Notes: generated by a model from the letters alone, not told the origin. 64,000 nucleotides of DNA from an uncultured Porphyromonadaceae bacterium (GCA_947174995.1 CAMWLC010000003.1:22455-86454), one strand, 5' to 3'; shown: positions 17,398-26,697, numbered from the stretch's first letter. Numbers and translations: made by a program.

Positions 17398-18372
17398 TTA
17401 GTTAGTGGAATTGTCAGTGGAATTGTCGGAAGCGCTCGCGGCCGGCTTCTTCTTCATCTTGACGCGCATAGTATCGAAGCCCTTGCCGAAGACGCCGTTG
17501 ACCGCCCCCTGCGTGATGAAGGCATTGTCGTCGATGGCCTTCACGATTCGGAAGATGGTCACCGACTCCATGCGGCGACACCACACCATGAGGATCTTCA
17601 TCTCCTTCTTGGAATACCATCCCATGCCGTCAAGCACCGTCACGCCCCTGTGGGCCTCGGAATTGATGACGTCCGCTATCTCGCGCCATTTCGTGGAGAA
17701 GATCATGAACTGCGTGGCCTGGCGGTTGGTGTTGATCACCAGGTCGGTGCAGAAGGCGATCACGTAAGTCACCACCAGACCGTAGACGATGATGGGCACC
17801 CTGGCCTCGAGTCTTTCGGCCACCGTGCCGTCGAAGGGGAGGAAAATCGAACTCGCCACGATGGTCATGTCCACGAAGACCATCGTGCGCCCTATGCTGA
17901 CGTTGCTCACCTTCGACACCATGGCCGCTATGATGTCCGTGCCCCCCGAGGAGCCGTTGTGGATGAAGATGGTGCCCACGCCTATGCCGGAGAGCACCGC
18001 TCCGAGGATTGCCGACATCGTTATGTCGGCTATGAGGGGATGGCCGAGATTCATGAAGAAATTCTCGAAGAAACCGATACTCAGCGCCACGACCGTGGTG
18101 CCGAAGATGGTGCGCATCACGAACTGCTTGCCGACCACGCGGAAGGCGATCGCCAGCAGCAGGAGATTGCCCACATAGAGCGTCACCGCCACGGGAATGG
18201 CCTTGTTTGTAGCGAAATAGATGAGCGTACCGAAACCGGTCATGCCCCCCATTACTATCTCGTGAGGGAGGATGAAAGCTGAGAAACCCACGGCATACAG
18301 CAGGATGCCGAATACTATCATGATGTAGTCCTTGATGGACGTAAGCGAAGATAATTTCAAGTGTCGGGTCAT
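17398..18372 (-). CDS. YitT/DUF2179-family integral membrane protein
   Basis: 324 residues from the ATG at 18372; a GTG 33 bp further upstream would add 11 polar residues and seems less likely. About five hydrophobic helices lie in the first 200 residues (for example IMIVFGILLYAVGFSAFILP and GGMTGFGTLIYF), then a soluble C-terminal DUF2179 domain (about 235-305, MGWYSKKEMKILMVWCRRME) and a Lys/Ser/Asn-rich tail. Family function is not established; members are inner-membrane proteins proposed to be transporters or sensors. It is first in an operon with the TonB receptor and surface lipoprotein, which suggests, as inference only, handling the same imported compound at the inner membrane. Confidence 0.9.
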   Translation of the reverse strand: MTRHLKLSSLTSIKDYIMIVFGILLYAVGFSAFILPHEIVMGGMTGFGTLIYFATNKAIPVAVTLYVGNLLLLAIAFRVVGKQFVMRTIFGTTVVALSIGFFENFFMNLGHPLIADITMSAILGAVLSGIGVGTIFIHNGSSGGTDIIAAMVSKVSNVSIGRTMVFVDMTIVASSIFLPFDGTVAERLEARVPIIVYGLVVTYVIAFCTDLVINTNRQATQFMIFSTKWREIADVINSEAHRGVTVLDGMGWYSKKEMKILMVWCRRMESVTIFRIVKAIDDNAFITQGAVNGVFGKGFDTMRVKMKKKPAASASDNSTDNSTN

Positions 18373-18444
18373 AGACTTTGGTTGAATGGTTGGGAAATCC
18401 GCCACAAAATTACTGAATAAATTTCAAATCACAATTATTTTGGC

Positions 18445-18452
18445 TAAATTTG
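18445..18452 (+). promoter_or_regulatory. Candidate -7 box (TAAATTTG) for the barrel protein
   Basis: Matches TAnnTTTG; a TTTC at 18422-18425 lies 19 bp upstream as a one-mismatch -33 element. It is 31 bp before the ATG at 18484, in the divergent gap with the YitT gene. Confidence 0.5.
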
Positions 18453-18483
18453 CCTCATCAAACCCATATCTTTAACTCCCTGT

Positions 18484-19185
18484 ATGAAAATCAATGCAAA
18501 GGGCCTTGTCTGCGCAGCGGCGTCGGTTTCCGTCGCCGCGCTTCCCGCGGGCGCCTCGGCCCAGGACTTCTTTTCCACCGACGCCCCGGAGAAGATGCTC
18601 ACCATAGGTGTGCGTGCCGGACTCAACAACAGCAACGTCACCATCAACAAGAACACCTTCGATCTCTGGAACGTCAATTCCTGGGGCCTGGGCACGAATT
18701 TCGGCGCCGAAGTCGGGATTCATTTCCGCGACTACCTGTCGATTCGCCCCTCCTTCTGGTTTGAGTCGCGCTCCGGCAGCTACGCATACGCCTCCCTCGT
18801 TGCCGACGCGGCCAATCCCGAGACCCTCGGCGAGCTGGTGCAGCTCGGCCATTACCGCACGTATCACTTCACCATCCCCGTTATGGCCGTGGTCAGCTTC
18901 AACATCACGGAGAATCTCCGCTGGAACGTCATGGCCGGCCCCTACATCTCCTGGCGTCTCGGCACGACGGGCAACGGCATCGTGGAGATACCCCGCGGCG
19001 AGGACACCTATACCGCCGACCGCAAGAGCTTCGACGCCGGACTGCGCATCGGCACCGGTCTGGAGCTGCGGCGCCACTGGGTGCTGGAGGCAGCCTACGA
19101 GGCCGGAGGATGTCACGCCTGGAAGGATGGCAGCCTCGGGGGGCGCAACAAGGCCTGGCTGTTCTCCGTCGGCTATAACTTCTAA
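18484..19185 (+). CDS. Small outer-membrane beta-barrel protein (PorT-like fold)
   Basis: 233 residues. Signal peptide (about 1-26, cut after ASA or SAQ), then alternating hydrophobic strands typical of the 8-stranded outer-membrane barrel family of Bacteroidota: LTIGVRAGLNNSN, GAEVGIHFRDYLSIRPSFWFE, HFTIPVMAVVSFN, FDAGLRIGTGLEL, and an aromatic terminal strand WLFSVGYNF. The barrel family has no general known function; some members are porins and others aid protein export. It is transcribed alone and convergent with miaA, whose stop codon overlaps its end by 4 bp. No terminator hairpin is seen between them, so read-through is possible. Confidence 0.85.
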   Translation: MKINAKGLVCAAASVSVAALPAGASAQDFFSTDAPEKMLTIGVRAGLNNSNVTINKNTFDLWNVNSWGLGTNFGAEVGIHFRDYLSIRPSFWFESRSGSYAYASLVADAANPETLGELVQLGHYRTYHFTIPVMAVVSFNITENLRWNVMAGPYISWRLGTTGNGIVEIPRGEDTYTADRKSFDAGLRIGTGLELRRHWVLEAAYEAGGCHAWKDGSLGGRNKAWLFSVGYNF

Positions 19186-20087
19186 CCCTTCCCGGCTATA
19201 GCTTTCAATTTCGCGAGGGCCTCCCCGAGGGAGAGGCGCAGGATGTCGGGGTCGCGCTTGAGCCATGTCAGCTGTTTCTTGGCGTAGACGCGCGTGTTTT
19301 TGGCTATACGGGCCACGGCCTCATCCCTGCTCATCGTGCCGTCAAACCATGCGAACATCTCCCGCAGACCCACGGTGTCGAGCGAGTTGAGTCCGCGCAA
19401 CGGATAGAGGCGCCGCGCCTCCTCCTCGAGTCCGGCCTCCATCATGCGCTCCACGCGCCCGTTGATGCGCCTGAAGAGCTGCTCCCTGGGATGATCGATC
19501 ATCATTCGTGTGACCGCGAAATCCCGGGGAGCCGTGCGTTTGCCCGAGAGGAGCGAAGAGTAGGGTCTCCCGGAGAGGAGCGAGATCTCCACGGCGTGAA
19601 ACACCCTGCGGAGGTTCGCGCGGTCCACGCGTGCATGATACTCAGGGTCGAGCATCCGCAGCCTCTCCAGCAGCCATGCGTCTCCCTTCTCCCCCCATTC
19701 CCCCTTCAGCTCCTCGCGAAACGCGGGGGGCACATCGGGAAGATTGTCAAGGCCGAAGCAGAGGGCATCTACATATAGCATCGAGCCTCCGCACACCACC
19801 ACTTGCCCGTGGCCCTCATCCCCGAGCCGTCCGATTATCTCCCTCGCCTCCGAGGCGAAACGGGCCGCACTGTATTCCTCCGTGAGGTCGAGACACTCCA
19901 TGAGGTGATGCCTCACTCCGCCGCGCTCCTCCTCGCCTGGCACGGCCGTGACTATGGGCATCCCGCGGTAGATCTGGCGCGAATCGGCCGAAATGATTTC
20001 CGTGTCGAGCAGCCGCGCCGCCTCCACAGCAAGGGCCGACTTCCCGGAGGCAGTCGGCCCTGTGATGACGATCACGTGAGGTATCAT
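19182..20087 (-). CDS. miaA: tRNA dimethylallyltransferase MiaA
   Basis: 301 residues, usual length. The P-loop [11 protein letters not shown] is at about 8-18; [12 protein letters not shown] (about 34-45) is the conserved substrate-binding block; [18 protein letters not shown] and the C-terminal [15 protein letters not shown] complete the family pattern. It transfers dimethylallyl to N6 of A37 in tRNAs that read codons starting with U. The start overlaps the pepT stop by 4 bp (ATGA), which indicates coupled translation in a pepT-miaA operon. Confidence 0.97.
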   Translation of the reverse strand: MIPHVIVITGPTASGKSALAVEAARLLDTEIISADSRQIYRGMPIVTAVPGEEERGGVRHHLMECLDLTEEYSAARFASEAREIIGRLGDEGHGQVVVCGGSMLYVDALCFGLDNLPDVPPAFREELKGEWGEKGDAWLLERLRMLDPEYHARVDRANLRRVFHAVEISLLSGRPYSSLLSGKRTAPRDFAVTRMMIDHPREQLFRRINGRVERMMEAGLEEEARRLYPLRGLNSLDTVGLREMFAWFDGTMSRDEAVARIAKNTRVYAKKQLTWLKRDPDILRLSLGEALAKLKAIAGKG

Positions 20088-21304
20088 CTTTCGGCTACGA
20101 GGCGGCAGATGTTGACGATGACGTCGGTGGCCTTCTCCATCGACTGTATGGCCACGAACTCATACCTGCCGTGGAAATTCTCTCCGCCGGCGAAGATGTT
20201 GGGGCAGGGGAGACCCTTGAAGGAGAGCTGGGCGCCGTCCGTGCCGCCGCGGATGGGCTGCACGCGGGGCGTCACGCCGCTGTTGCGCATGGCCTGTTCG
20301 GCTATCTCGATGATGTGCATCACCGGCTCGATTTTCTCGCGCATATTGTAATACTGGTCGTTCAGCTCCACGGTGCAGCATCCGGGATACTCTTCGTTGA
20401 TCTTGCGGCCCAGATGTTCCATCTCGCGCTTGCGGCTCTCGAAGCGGGCGCGGTCATGATCGCGTATGATGTAGGAGAGGGTGGTCTCCTCCACGGTGCC
20501 GTTGATGCCCACGAGGTGGTAGAAACCCTCATACCCTTCGGTGTGTTCGGGGGTCTCCCAGCTGGGGAGCATGGAGATGAAGCGGTTTGCCACGCGGATG
20601 GAATTGACCATCTTGTGTTTCGCCGTGCCGGGATGCACATTGCGTCCCTTGATGACCACGCGGCAGCCGGCCGCATTGAAATTCTCATATTCGAGTTCGC
20701 CCACGGCTCCGCCGTCCATCGTGTAGGCCCAGTCGGCGGCGAAGAGCTCCACATCAAACTTGTGCGCCCCCTTGCCGATCTCCTCGTCGGGATTGAAGGC
20801 TATGCGCACCTTGCCGTGCTTGATCTCGGGATGAGCCTGGAGATAGGCCACGGCGGAGAGGATCTCGGCGATGCCGGCCTTGTCGTCGGCCCCGAGGAGG
20901 GTCGTCCCGTCGGTAACGATGAGATCCTGGCCCACATAATTCAGGAGTTCGGGAAACTCCGAGGGGCTGAGCACTATACCCTGCTCGGCGTTGAGGGTGA
21001 TGTCCTTGCCGTCATAATTTCTCACGATGCGGGGATTCACGTGGCGGCCTGACATATCGGGAGCCGTGTCCATATGGGCTATGAAGCCTACCGTGGGAAC
21101 CATCTCGTCCGTATTGGATGGGAGAGTGGCCATCAGATAGCCGTTGTCGTCAAGGGTAATTTCTTCGAGGCCCATCTTCTCCACCACATCGCGGAGATAA
21201 CGGGCGAACTCCATCTGGCCCGGAGTGGAGGGGGTGAGGTTGGTCTCATCGTCGCTCTGCGTGTCGAAGCGCACGAAATCGAGGAAGCGCTCTGTAACTG
21301 TCAT
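20084..21304 (-). CDS. pepT: Peptidase T (tripeptide aminopeptidase)
   Basis: 406 residues, as expected for M20B. Metal site motifs: [11 protein letters not shown] (about 71-81), [13 protein letters not shown] (about 137-150), NPDEEIGKG with the catalytic Glu (about 171-179), and the C-terminal [26 protein letters not shown] is the hallmark substrate block of PepT. It is a cytoplasmic zinc enzyme that removes the N-terminal residue of tripeptides. It is first in an operon with miaA and divergent from the SGNH hydrolase gene. Confidence 0.96.
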   Translation of the reverse strand: MTVTERFLDFVRFDTQSDDETNLTPSTPGQMEFARYLRDVVEKMGLEEITLDDNGYLMATLPSNTDEMVPTVGFIAHMDTAPDMSGRHVNPRIVRNYDGKDITLNAEQGIVLSPSEFPELLNYVGQDLIVTDGTTLLGADDKAGIAEILSAVAYLQAHPEIKHGKVRIAFNPDEEIGKGAHKFDVELFAADWAYTMDGGAVGELEYENFNAAGCRVVIKGRNVHPGTAKHKMVNSIRVANRFISMLPSWETPEHTEGYEGFYHLVGINGTVEETTLSYIIRDHDRARFESRKREMEHLGRKINEEYPGCCTVELNDQYYNMREKIEPVMHIIEIAEQAMRNSGVTPRVQPIRGGTDGAQLSFKGLPCPNIFAGGENFHGRYEFVAIQSMEKATDVIVNICRLVAER

Positions 21305-21357
21305 GGTATATACAGGTGTTTATAGACGGTTTTATTATTGTTGTCGGAATCGCGTTG

Positions 21358-21365
21358 CAAACTTA
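21358..21365 (-). promoter_or_regulatory. Candidate -7 box for pepT-miaA
   Basis: Plus-strand CAAACTTA is TAAGTTTG on the minus strand, matching TAnnTTTG. CAAG at 21386-21389, 20 bp away, is a one-mismatch -33 element. It lies 53 bp before the pepT start. Confidence 0.5.
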
Positions 21366-21432
21366 ATAAAATTTTTTCAGACCTGCAAGCGCAGGGCCTT
21401 AACAAACGGCGTTGCCCCGGCGTTATATCAAC

Positions 21433-22191
21433 ATGGAAAAGAAAGGAACGTTTTACAACGTCTGGCGCGGGTCGCTCGTGGTGCTCGCGCTGACGCTTCC
21501 TGCCATCGCGGTGGAGTTGGGCGATATGAAGGCGGATGACGCCGGAATCCCCGTGGCCGCTGCCGCCCCCGTGTCTGCACGCACACCGGAGGTGGAGAAG
21601 CACGCCGTGAAAAAGGTGCTTCTTATCGGCGACAGCATGACCGGATGGATGGGGGAGCGTCTCGAGGCATACGGCCGTGAGAACGGTTTTGAGGTCGCCA
21701 CCGTGGTGTGGGACGGAAGCACCATCCGCAAGTGGGGCGACTCGGCGTCGCGCATCAGTGATTTCGTGGCTAAGGAGCATCCCGACGCCGTGATGGTGTC
21801 GTTGGGGCTCAACGAGCTGCTGGAAAAGAATCCCTCGGCCCGTTACGCCTCGAGCATGGCGGCCATCAAAGGGGCCGTGGGCAATCTTCCGATGCTTTGG
21901 GTCGGGCCTCCGAGCTGGCCCGGCAAACCCGGTGGCGAAGCCCTCAACGCATGGCTTGAGGAGGAGATGGGAGAGGGGAACTTCTTCCGCAGTTCCTCGC
22001 TCACCTTAGGACGCCAGAGCAAGACCAATCCCCACCCCACGCGCGAGGGTATGAGCAAATGGGTGGACGCCATAGTGGAATGGCTTCCCGAGCATGGCAA
22101 TCTCTCCTTCCCGGGGCTGCGCAAGCCCTCGGGACAGCAGATGGTGAGGGGAAAAAGTTTCACCTACCGCAAGATGAAGGAGCGGCTTTGA
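21433..22191 (+). CDS. Secreted SGNH/GDSL-type hydrolase
   Basis: 252 residues from the ATG at 21433; a TTG 21 bp upstream is less likely. An N-terminal hydrophobic segment (about 11-28) suggests a signal peptide or anchor, followed by an Ala/Pro-rich linker. Block I is LIGDSMTG with nucleophile Ser68; block III reads SLGLNEL in place of the usual GxND; block V is NPHPTREGMSKW, with the His but no Asp at the usual DxxH place. The family covers esterases and acyl-polysaccharide deacetylases in the periplasm or on the surface. The altered block III and V residues make the exact substrate and even activity uncertain. It is monocistronic between divergent pepT and a bidirectional terminator. Confidence 0.8.
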   Translation: MEKKGTFYNVWRGSLVVLALTLPAIAVELGDMKADDAGIPVAAAAPVSARTPEVEKHAVKKVLLIGDSMTGWMGERLEAYGRENGFEVATVVWDGSTIRKWGDSASRISDFVAKEHPDAVMVSLGLNELLEKNPSARYASSMAAIKGAVGNLPMLWVGPPSWPGKPGGEALNAWLEEEMGEGNFFRSSSLTLGRQSKTNPHPTREGMSKWVDAIVEWLPEHGNLSFPGLRKPSGQQMVRGKSFTYRKMKERL

Positions 22192-22232
22192 CCGGGAACT
22201 CCCCGAGAGATGTAATCGTGTAATGTACAAAT

Positions 22233-22269
22233 AAAATGGGCGAAGCTCGATTCGAGCTTCGCCCATTTT
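22233..22269. terminator. Bidirectional intrinsic terminator
   Basis: Perfect 18-bp arms (22233-22250 and 22252-22269) around a single centre base, starting AAAA and ending TTTT, placed between the convergent SGNH hydrolase and Ig-like repeat genes; it serves both strands. Confidence 0.85.
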
Positions 22270-22286
22270 GCTTATATTCGGGATAG

Positions 22287-25145
22287 TTACTTCACGATCA
22301 CCTTGGAGGTCTTTCCATTGATGACGCGGATGTAGAGGCCCTGTGCGGGCTTGTCGGCGATGCGGCGGCCGTTGAGGTCGTAGTAAACGGCTACGCCGTT
22401 TTCGCTTTCGATCGCTTCCACGCCTACCATGATGTCAAGGTTGGCGGTCTTGATGTCTGAACGCTCGCCGGTGGTCTTATTTTCAGCGTAGTATGTGAGG
22501 TCGCCGAGAGTGTCGAGTTCGAGCGGATCGGTGTAGAGCTGGTAGCCCTCGAGTGGTTCGGCGTCGGCGGCACGCATCACGCGTGCACCCTCGGGTTCGG
22601 AGGTGGGGTAGGGAGCCCATTTGTAGTAGAAAGCGATACCCTCCACTTCGGGGAATGTTATCACGCCCACATTGTAGGTGCCACGGTTCTCGGTTGTCAC
22701 CTCAGGCTCCGGGAGCGTGCTCCAGTCGTAAGTGGCCATCTTGGAGATGGAGATTACGATTTCGTTGAAGCGGCTCTGGTCGGGATTGGTGAATGTAACG
22801 CTGTTGATGCCTCTTTGGCCATCGGATGTCCATACACCCTGAGTGCTGGAATTCGTATTGTAAGTTCCTACCGAAGGCTCGGAGCTAAACTGACGGCTGG
22901 AAGTAAAATCAAAGTCAATCTGATCCAGTTGATAACCGGCGGGAACGGAGATGGTCATTATATCACTTTGATACAGTCTCAGCTGACCTTGTGTGACCTG
23001 AGATTCGTTGCTGTTATGCTTCTCAAATGAGAGAGTGGCAAGACCTTCGGTGAGGTCACCGTCGGAAATCTTCCAACCGTCGTGTTCACCATTTTTGAAG
23101 TCTAATGTTACAGCACTGGGGTTGAACACGGTGACGGTGAAGGAAGCGGTGGCGGCTGCATAGTCGTCATTGCCGGCGAATACAGCGGAGATGGTGGCCA
23201 CGCCCAGACCGATTATTGTAACGGCGCCGGTCTCGTCAACGGTAGCGACGTTCTCATCGGAGGTGGTGTAGGTCACGGGGAGGTCGTGGGGGTTGTGGAG
23301 GGTGGGAGCGGTGAAGTTTTCAGCTTTGCCGTCAACAAATTCCACGTTGATATTCTCGATGCCTGTGCCGTCGTATGCCAAGTCGGGAGAGGGGAGAGTC
23401 ACGGTCAGTGTGTACTCTGCTGTTCCGGCAGCATAATCTCCGGTCTCCTCGCTGGAGGCGGAGATGATTGTTGTGCCGAAGCCGAGAAGGGTGACCTTAC
23501 CCTCGGCGTCCACGGTTGCTACAGCGGTGTTGGAAGAGGTGTAGGTAACGGTCAGGTTGTGGGGATTGTCAAGCTTGGGGAAGGTGTTCTCCTCACCCTT
23601 GACCACGCTAACCTCGGATGCTACGATGTCATCAGCATCGACAAAGGAGAGCTCTGCGTTTGCAAGAACCGAGGAAGGCTTGAAGAAGATCATTAAGCTT
23701 ATTATACGTAGCTGAGTGCTGTCTTCATTTGTGATTACAAGGGATGTAACCGGATGCTGGCCGCAGGGAGTCCAGATGTTTCCGGTAAGCGTGCCATGAT
23801 CGTCTTTATCCGATTCGGAAGCGTCGAAGTAATTGCCTTTTGCTGTATAACTACCTTCGGTATTGAGTTCCATATAATCGATTTCCCAACCAGCTTCCAT
23901 CGTTATGGTAGCGGTGTTATGTATATACATACGGATGTCGTTAGAGGAATCATAATATGCGGGGGCAGTTTGACCGGAACCTTTTGCAAACTCCACCGTC
24001 GCGATTTTGACACCTTTGGTATTAATGAGGTCGTAAGTGCCGACAACGGATTGTCCATTCGTGAATCCCATTTTGGTTGAATCGAAAGTTACCGAATTGG
24101 GGTTATTGACCAAGATGTTGTACTTGGCTTGGCCGGCCTCGTATTCGTCGGTTGCTTCGGTGGCGGCGGTGATGGTGGCGGTGCCGTAGCCGACGATGGT
24201 CACGTTGCCTTCGCCGTCGACGGTTGCCACAGCGTCATTGCTGGAGCTCCAGGTGACAGCGAGGTTATTGGGGTTGGAAAGTTCGGGAGCGGTGAAGGTC
24301 TCACCGAGTTCCGCCGAGTAGTCCACGACGCCCTCACCCGGGAAAGCGATTCCGGCAGGCTTGAGGATGACGGTAAGGGTGTATTCCGCCTTGCCGGCAG
24401 CAAATTCGTCTGTCTCGGCGCTCTCTGCCGTGATTACTGTTTCTCCGGCACCCACGATGGTGACAGTGCCCTCATCATTTACCGTGGCTACATTCTCGTT
24501 GGAAGAGGAGTAGGTCACTTCGAGATTGTTGTCGTTAGTGAGAGTGGGAGCTGTGAAGGACTCGCCCATCTGAACCGTGTACTCCTGCTCTCCCTCGAAT
24601 ATGAGACCGGCGGGCTTTAGACCCGGAGTAGACGAACTGTAGTTTTCCCATGTCAGGTTCCAGATGGATACACGGTCCTTATTGCTTGTGTAATGTGACG
24701 GGGAAAGGTTGGTGATTTCTATTACAAAGTCTCCTGTGACATTGAACTCCTCGGAAGTGAAGGAATATACCTGCTTTTGGGTTACGCTTGTCTCCGTCAG
24801 TGTCTGTGACTTTACTACGGCACCATTCTGCAGAATGTCTATTTGGAGACTTACACCTTTGGTTTCACTGAAAGTGTTGGCATAGTTGAAAGAGAGGGTC
24901 GATATACCCCCTGTGAGTGTCGGTGAGGTGATTGAACCAACTGCAGTTGTTTTGCCGTTGAGCGTGGGAGCATTGACGCCATCGATAGATACGAAAGCAG
25001 CATTTTTAATCACCCATCCATCCGCAGTAGTGGTGCTGGTATAGCTGGAGTTAGAGCCTGCGGCTTCAATGTCAGCCTTGTTTTCTGCCCACAAGGTTAC
25101 ACCTGCTACCAGCAATACCGCGAGAGAAAGTAAAAACTTTTTCAT
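22287..25145 (-). CDS. Large secreted protein with four bacterial Ig-like (Big2-type) domains and a C-terminal sorting domain
   Basis: 952 residues. Signal peptide (about 1-20, ends LWAEN). A first beta-rich module (about 30-175) is followed by four Ig-like repeats, each with the T-Y-[ST]-S-S-[ND]...VATV...G.VTI.G.G...I.A pattern, at about 180-262, 263-347, 500-585 and 587-672. Non-Ig beta modules lie between (350-490) and after (675-900). The last about 46 residues (VEAIESENGVAVYYDLNGRRI...GLYIRVINGK) form the sorting-type C-terminal domain found in exported Bacteroidota proteins, probably type IX secretion. It is expected on the cell surface or outside; binding partner unknown. Promoter candidate at 25225. 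Confidence 0.85.
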   Translation of the reverse strand: MKKFLLSLAVLLVAGVTLWAENKADIEAAGSNSSYTSTTTADGWVIKNAAFVSIDGVNAPTLNGKTTAVGSITSPTLTGGISTLSFNYANTFSETKGVSLQIDILQNGAVVKSQTLTETSVTQKQVYSFTSEEFNVTGDFVIEITNLSPSHYTSNKDRVSIWNLTWENYSSSTPGLKPAGLIFEGEQEYTVQMGESFTAPTLTNDNNLEVTYSSSNENVATVNDEGTVTIVGAGETVITAESAETDEFAAGKAEYTLTVILKPAGIAFPGEGVVDYSAELGETFTAPELSNPNNLAVTWSSSNDAVATVDGEGNVTIVGYGTATITAATEATDEYEAGQAKYNILVNNPNSVTFDSTKMGFTNGQSVVGTYDLINTKGVKIATVEFAKGSGQTAPAYYDSSNDIRMYIHNTATITMEAGWEIDYMELNTEGSYTAKGNYFDASESDKDDHGTLTGNIWTPCGQHPVTSLVITNEDSTQLRIISLMIFFKPSSVLANAELSFVDADDIVASEVSVVKGEENTFPKLDNPHNLTVTYTSSNTAVATVDAEGKVTLLGFGTTIISASSEETGDYAAGTAEYTLTVTLPSPDLAYDGTGIENINVEFVDGKAENFTAPTLHNPHDLPVTYTTSDENVATVDETGAVTIIGLGVATISAVFAGNDDYAAATASFTVTVFNPSAVTLDFKNGEHDGWKISDGDLTEGLATLSFEKHNSNESQVTQGQLRLYQSDIMTISVPAGYQLDQIDFDFTSSRQFSSEPSVGTYNTNSSTQGVWTSDGQRGINSVTFTNPDQSRFNEIVISISKMATYDWSTLPEPEVTTENRGTYNVGVITFPEVEGIAFYYKWAPYPTSEPEGARVMRAADAEPLEGYQLYTDPLELDTLGDLTYYAENKTTGERSDIKTANLDIMVGVEAIESENGVAVYYDLNGRRIADKPAQGLYIRVINGKTSKVIVK

Positions 25146-25224
25146 GCTTTGGTAATTAATTGAAAAGAAGTTAGTTAGTAAGGTAGGATCAAGTTTATGC
25201 TTCTTCCTTCCCTTATTTTGGGTG

Positions 25225-25232
25225 CAAAGTTA
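25225..25232 (-). promoter_or_regulatory. Candidate -7 box for the Ig-like repeat protein
   Basis: Plus-strand CAAAGTTA is TAACTTTG on the minus strand, a match to TAnnTTTG, 80 bp before the start codon at 25145. A -33 element at normal spacing is not clear. Confidence 0.45.
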
Positions 25233-25307
25233 TATATAATTTTCCGAAAAGAGCATGATAATCAGGTGATTTTTTGGCCATGGCCCTAAAAATTAGGGTT
25301 TAGGGTT

Positions 25308-25331
25308 TGTAGGGACGTGGCGTGCCACGTC
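25308..25331. repeat. Dispersed REP-like palindrome, copy 1
   Basis: GACGTGGC (25314-25321) and GCCACGTC (25324-25331) form an 8-bp stem with a 2-nt loop, preceded by GTAGG. A near-identical element in inverted orientation lies at 34177-34200 upstream of valS. Confidence 0.6.
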
Positions 25332-25411
25332 TGCTTTGAACAAAGATTATAGCCCACCGCTATTTCGGATTTTTTGCTTTTAATGCGGAGATGGCATTGG
25401 TTGATGTGGTT

Positions 25412-25445
25412 ATAATGCGGACATCGCACGCGATGTCCGCATTAT
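25412..25445 (-). terminator. Intrinsic terminator of the trpS-znuA-znuC-spmAB unit
   Basis: Perfect 16-bp stem (25412-25427 with 25430-25445) and a 2-nt loop, 6 bp past the spmAB stop codon. The minus-strand tail is only weakly T-rich. Confidence 0.7.
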
Positions 25446-25451
25446 ATTTGA

Positions 25452-26687
25452 TTACGGGTCAACGAAGAAGAGGTAGGCGAAGAGGATGGCGGCGATGGCG
25501 CCGGTGATGTCGGCGAGCAGGGCGTAGCCGGCGGCGTAGCGCGTTTTGCTGACCCCCACGGAGCCGAAATAGACGGCCAGTATATAGAAGGTGGTGTCGG
25601 TGCTCCCCCTCACCACACCTGCCAGCCGGCTCACAAACGCGTCAGGGCCCTCCGCTTTCATCACGTCAAGCATCATGGCGCAGCTCCCGCTCCCGCTCAA
25701 CGGTTTCATGAGCATCGTCGGCAACGCGCCAACCCACTGCGTATCCACCCCCGCTTTTGCCACGAGCCATGCTACTCCGTCCGTCAGCGCGTCAAGCGCC
25801 CCTGATGCCCTGAACATACCGATGGCTACGAGGATAGCCACCAGATAGGGTATTATCATCACAGCCGTCTTAAACCCCTCCTTCGCCCCCTCAATAAACA
25901 CGTCATACACCCTGAGCCTCTTCCTCATCCCCATAGTGATAAAGGTGATTATCACCGAGAAGAGGATGAAATTCGCCGCGAAAGCCGAATATTCCTGTAC
26001 CCTGTCAGCGGGAAGGGTCGAGAAAAACCAGGCGATTCCGCCGACAACAGCGGCTATCCCCCCGAGCCAGCTCCAGAGCACGGCGTCCATGCGTATGCGC
26101 TGCCGCAGGCAAAGCGCGATCAGCCCCACGAGAGTGGCCACAGCCGTGGCAAGCAGGATTGGGAGAAAGACATCGGTGGGGTTGGAGGCTCCCCCCTGGG
26201 CGCGATACATCATTATGCTCACGGGTATCAGACACAGCCCCGAACTGTTGAGCACAAGAAACATTATCATCGCGTCGGTGGCCGTGTCCTTGCGGTCGTT
26301 GAGGGTCTGCATCTCCTGCATGGCACGAAGTCCCATCGGCGTGGCCGCATTGTCGAGGCCCAGCATATTGGCCGACACATTCATGAAAATGGCCCCCATC
26401 GCCGGGTGGCCTTTCGGTATGCCGGGAAAGAGACGCGAGAAGAGAGGAGACACCAGCCTCCCCATAGCCTCTATCACTCCGGCCCGCTCTCCTATTTTCA
26501 TCAGCCCCATCCAGAGGGAGAGCACTCCCGTGAGGCCGAGGGAAATCTCGAAGGCGAAAGCGGCCTGGGAGAAGGAGGCGTTCATGATGTCAGACCAGAT
26601 GGCGGTGCCCCCCCCGGTGAGAGAGACGCCGGCGGCCATCAGAAAGGAGATTACGAAAAAGGCAATCCAGATATAGTTGAGAATCAT
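25452..26687 (-). CDS. Fused SpmA-SpmB (nucleoside-recognition/Gate domain) membrane protein
   Basis: 411 residues, many hydrophobic helices. The N-terminal half (about 1-200) matches SpmA with MNVSANMLGLDNAATPMGLRA (read about residues 105-125) and the first Gate motif; the C-terminal half (about 210-411) matches SpmB with LMKPLSGSGSCAMMLDV and GSTDTTFYILAVYFGSVG. In Bacillus these are two separate genes for spore dehydration; in non-sporing Bacteroidota the fused form is common and its function is unknown, possibly transport. It starts 10 nt after the znuC-like gene, in the slot where a metal-transporter permease would usually be. Confidence 0.92.
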   Translation of the reverse strand: MILNYIWIAFFVISFLMAAGVSLTGGGTAIWSDIMNASFSQAAFAFEISLGLTGVLSLWMGLMKIGERAGVIEAMGRLVSPLFSRLFPGIPKGHPAMGAIFMNVSANMLGLDNAATPMGLRAMQEMQTLNDRKDTATDAMIMFLVLNSSGLCLIPVSIMMYRAQGGASNPTDVFLPILLATAVATLVGLIALCLRQRIRMDAVLWSWLGGIAAVVGGIAWFFSTLPADRVQEYSAFAANFILFSVIITFITMGMRKRLRVYDVFIEGAKEGFKTAVMIIPYLVAILVAIGMFRASGALDALTDGVAWLVAKAGVDTQWVGALPTMLMKPLSGSGSCAMMLDVMKAEGPDAFVSRLAGVVRGSTDTTFYILAVYFGSVGVSKTRYAAGYALLADITGAIAAILFAYLFFVDP

Positions 26688-26697
26688 GCTGAGTGCG

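Larger units (their letters stand above)
25146..25451. other. Non-coding region with promoter, REP-like hairpin and terminator
   Basis: No gene is supported. It holds the promoter of the Ig-like protein gene (25225-25232), a short hairpin CCCTAA/TTAGGG around 25284-25298 followed by a repeated TTTAGGG heptamer, a REP-like palindrome (25314-25331), and the terminator of the spmAB unit (25412-25445). Confidence 0.7.

Noticed and set aside
17341..18282. Plus-strand 313-codon frame opposite the YitT gene
   Set aside because: Antisense shadow with a histidine/arginine/aspartate-rich composition; the minus-strand YitT gene has clear membrane helices and a family domain.
25284..25310. TTTAGGG-like telomeric repeat
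   Set aside because: Only two heptamers next to a small hairpin; chance in an AT-rich bacterial gap is enough.
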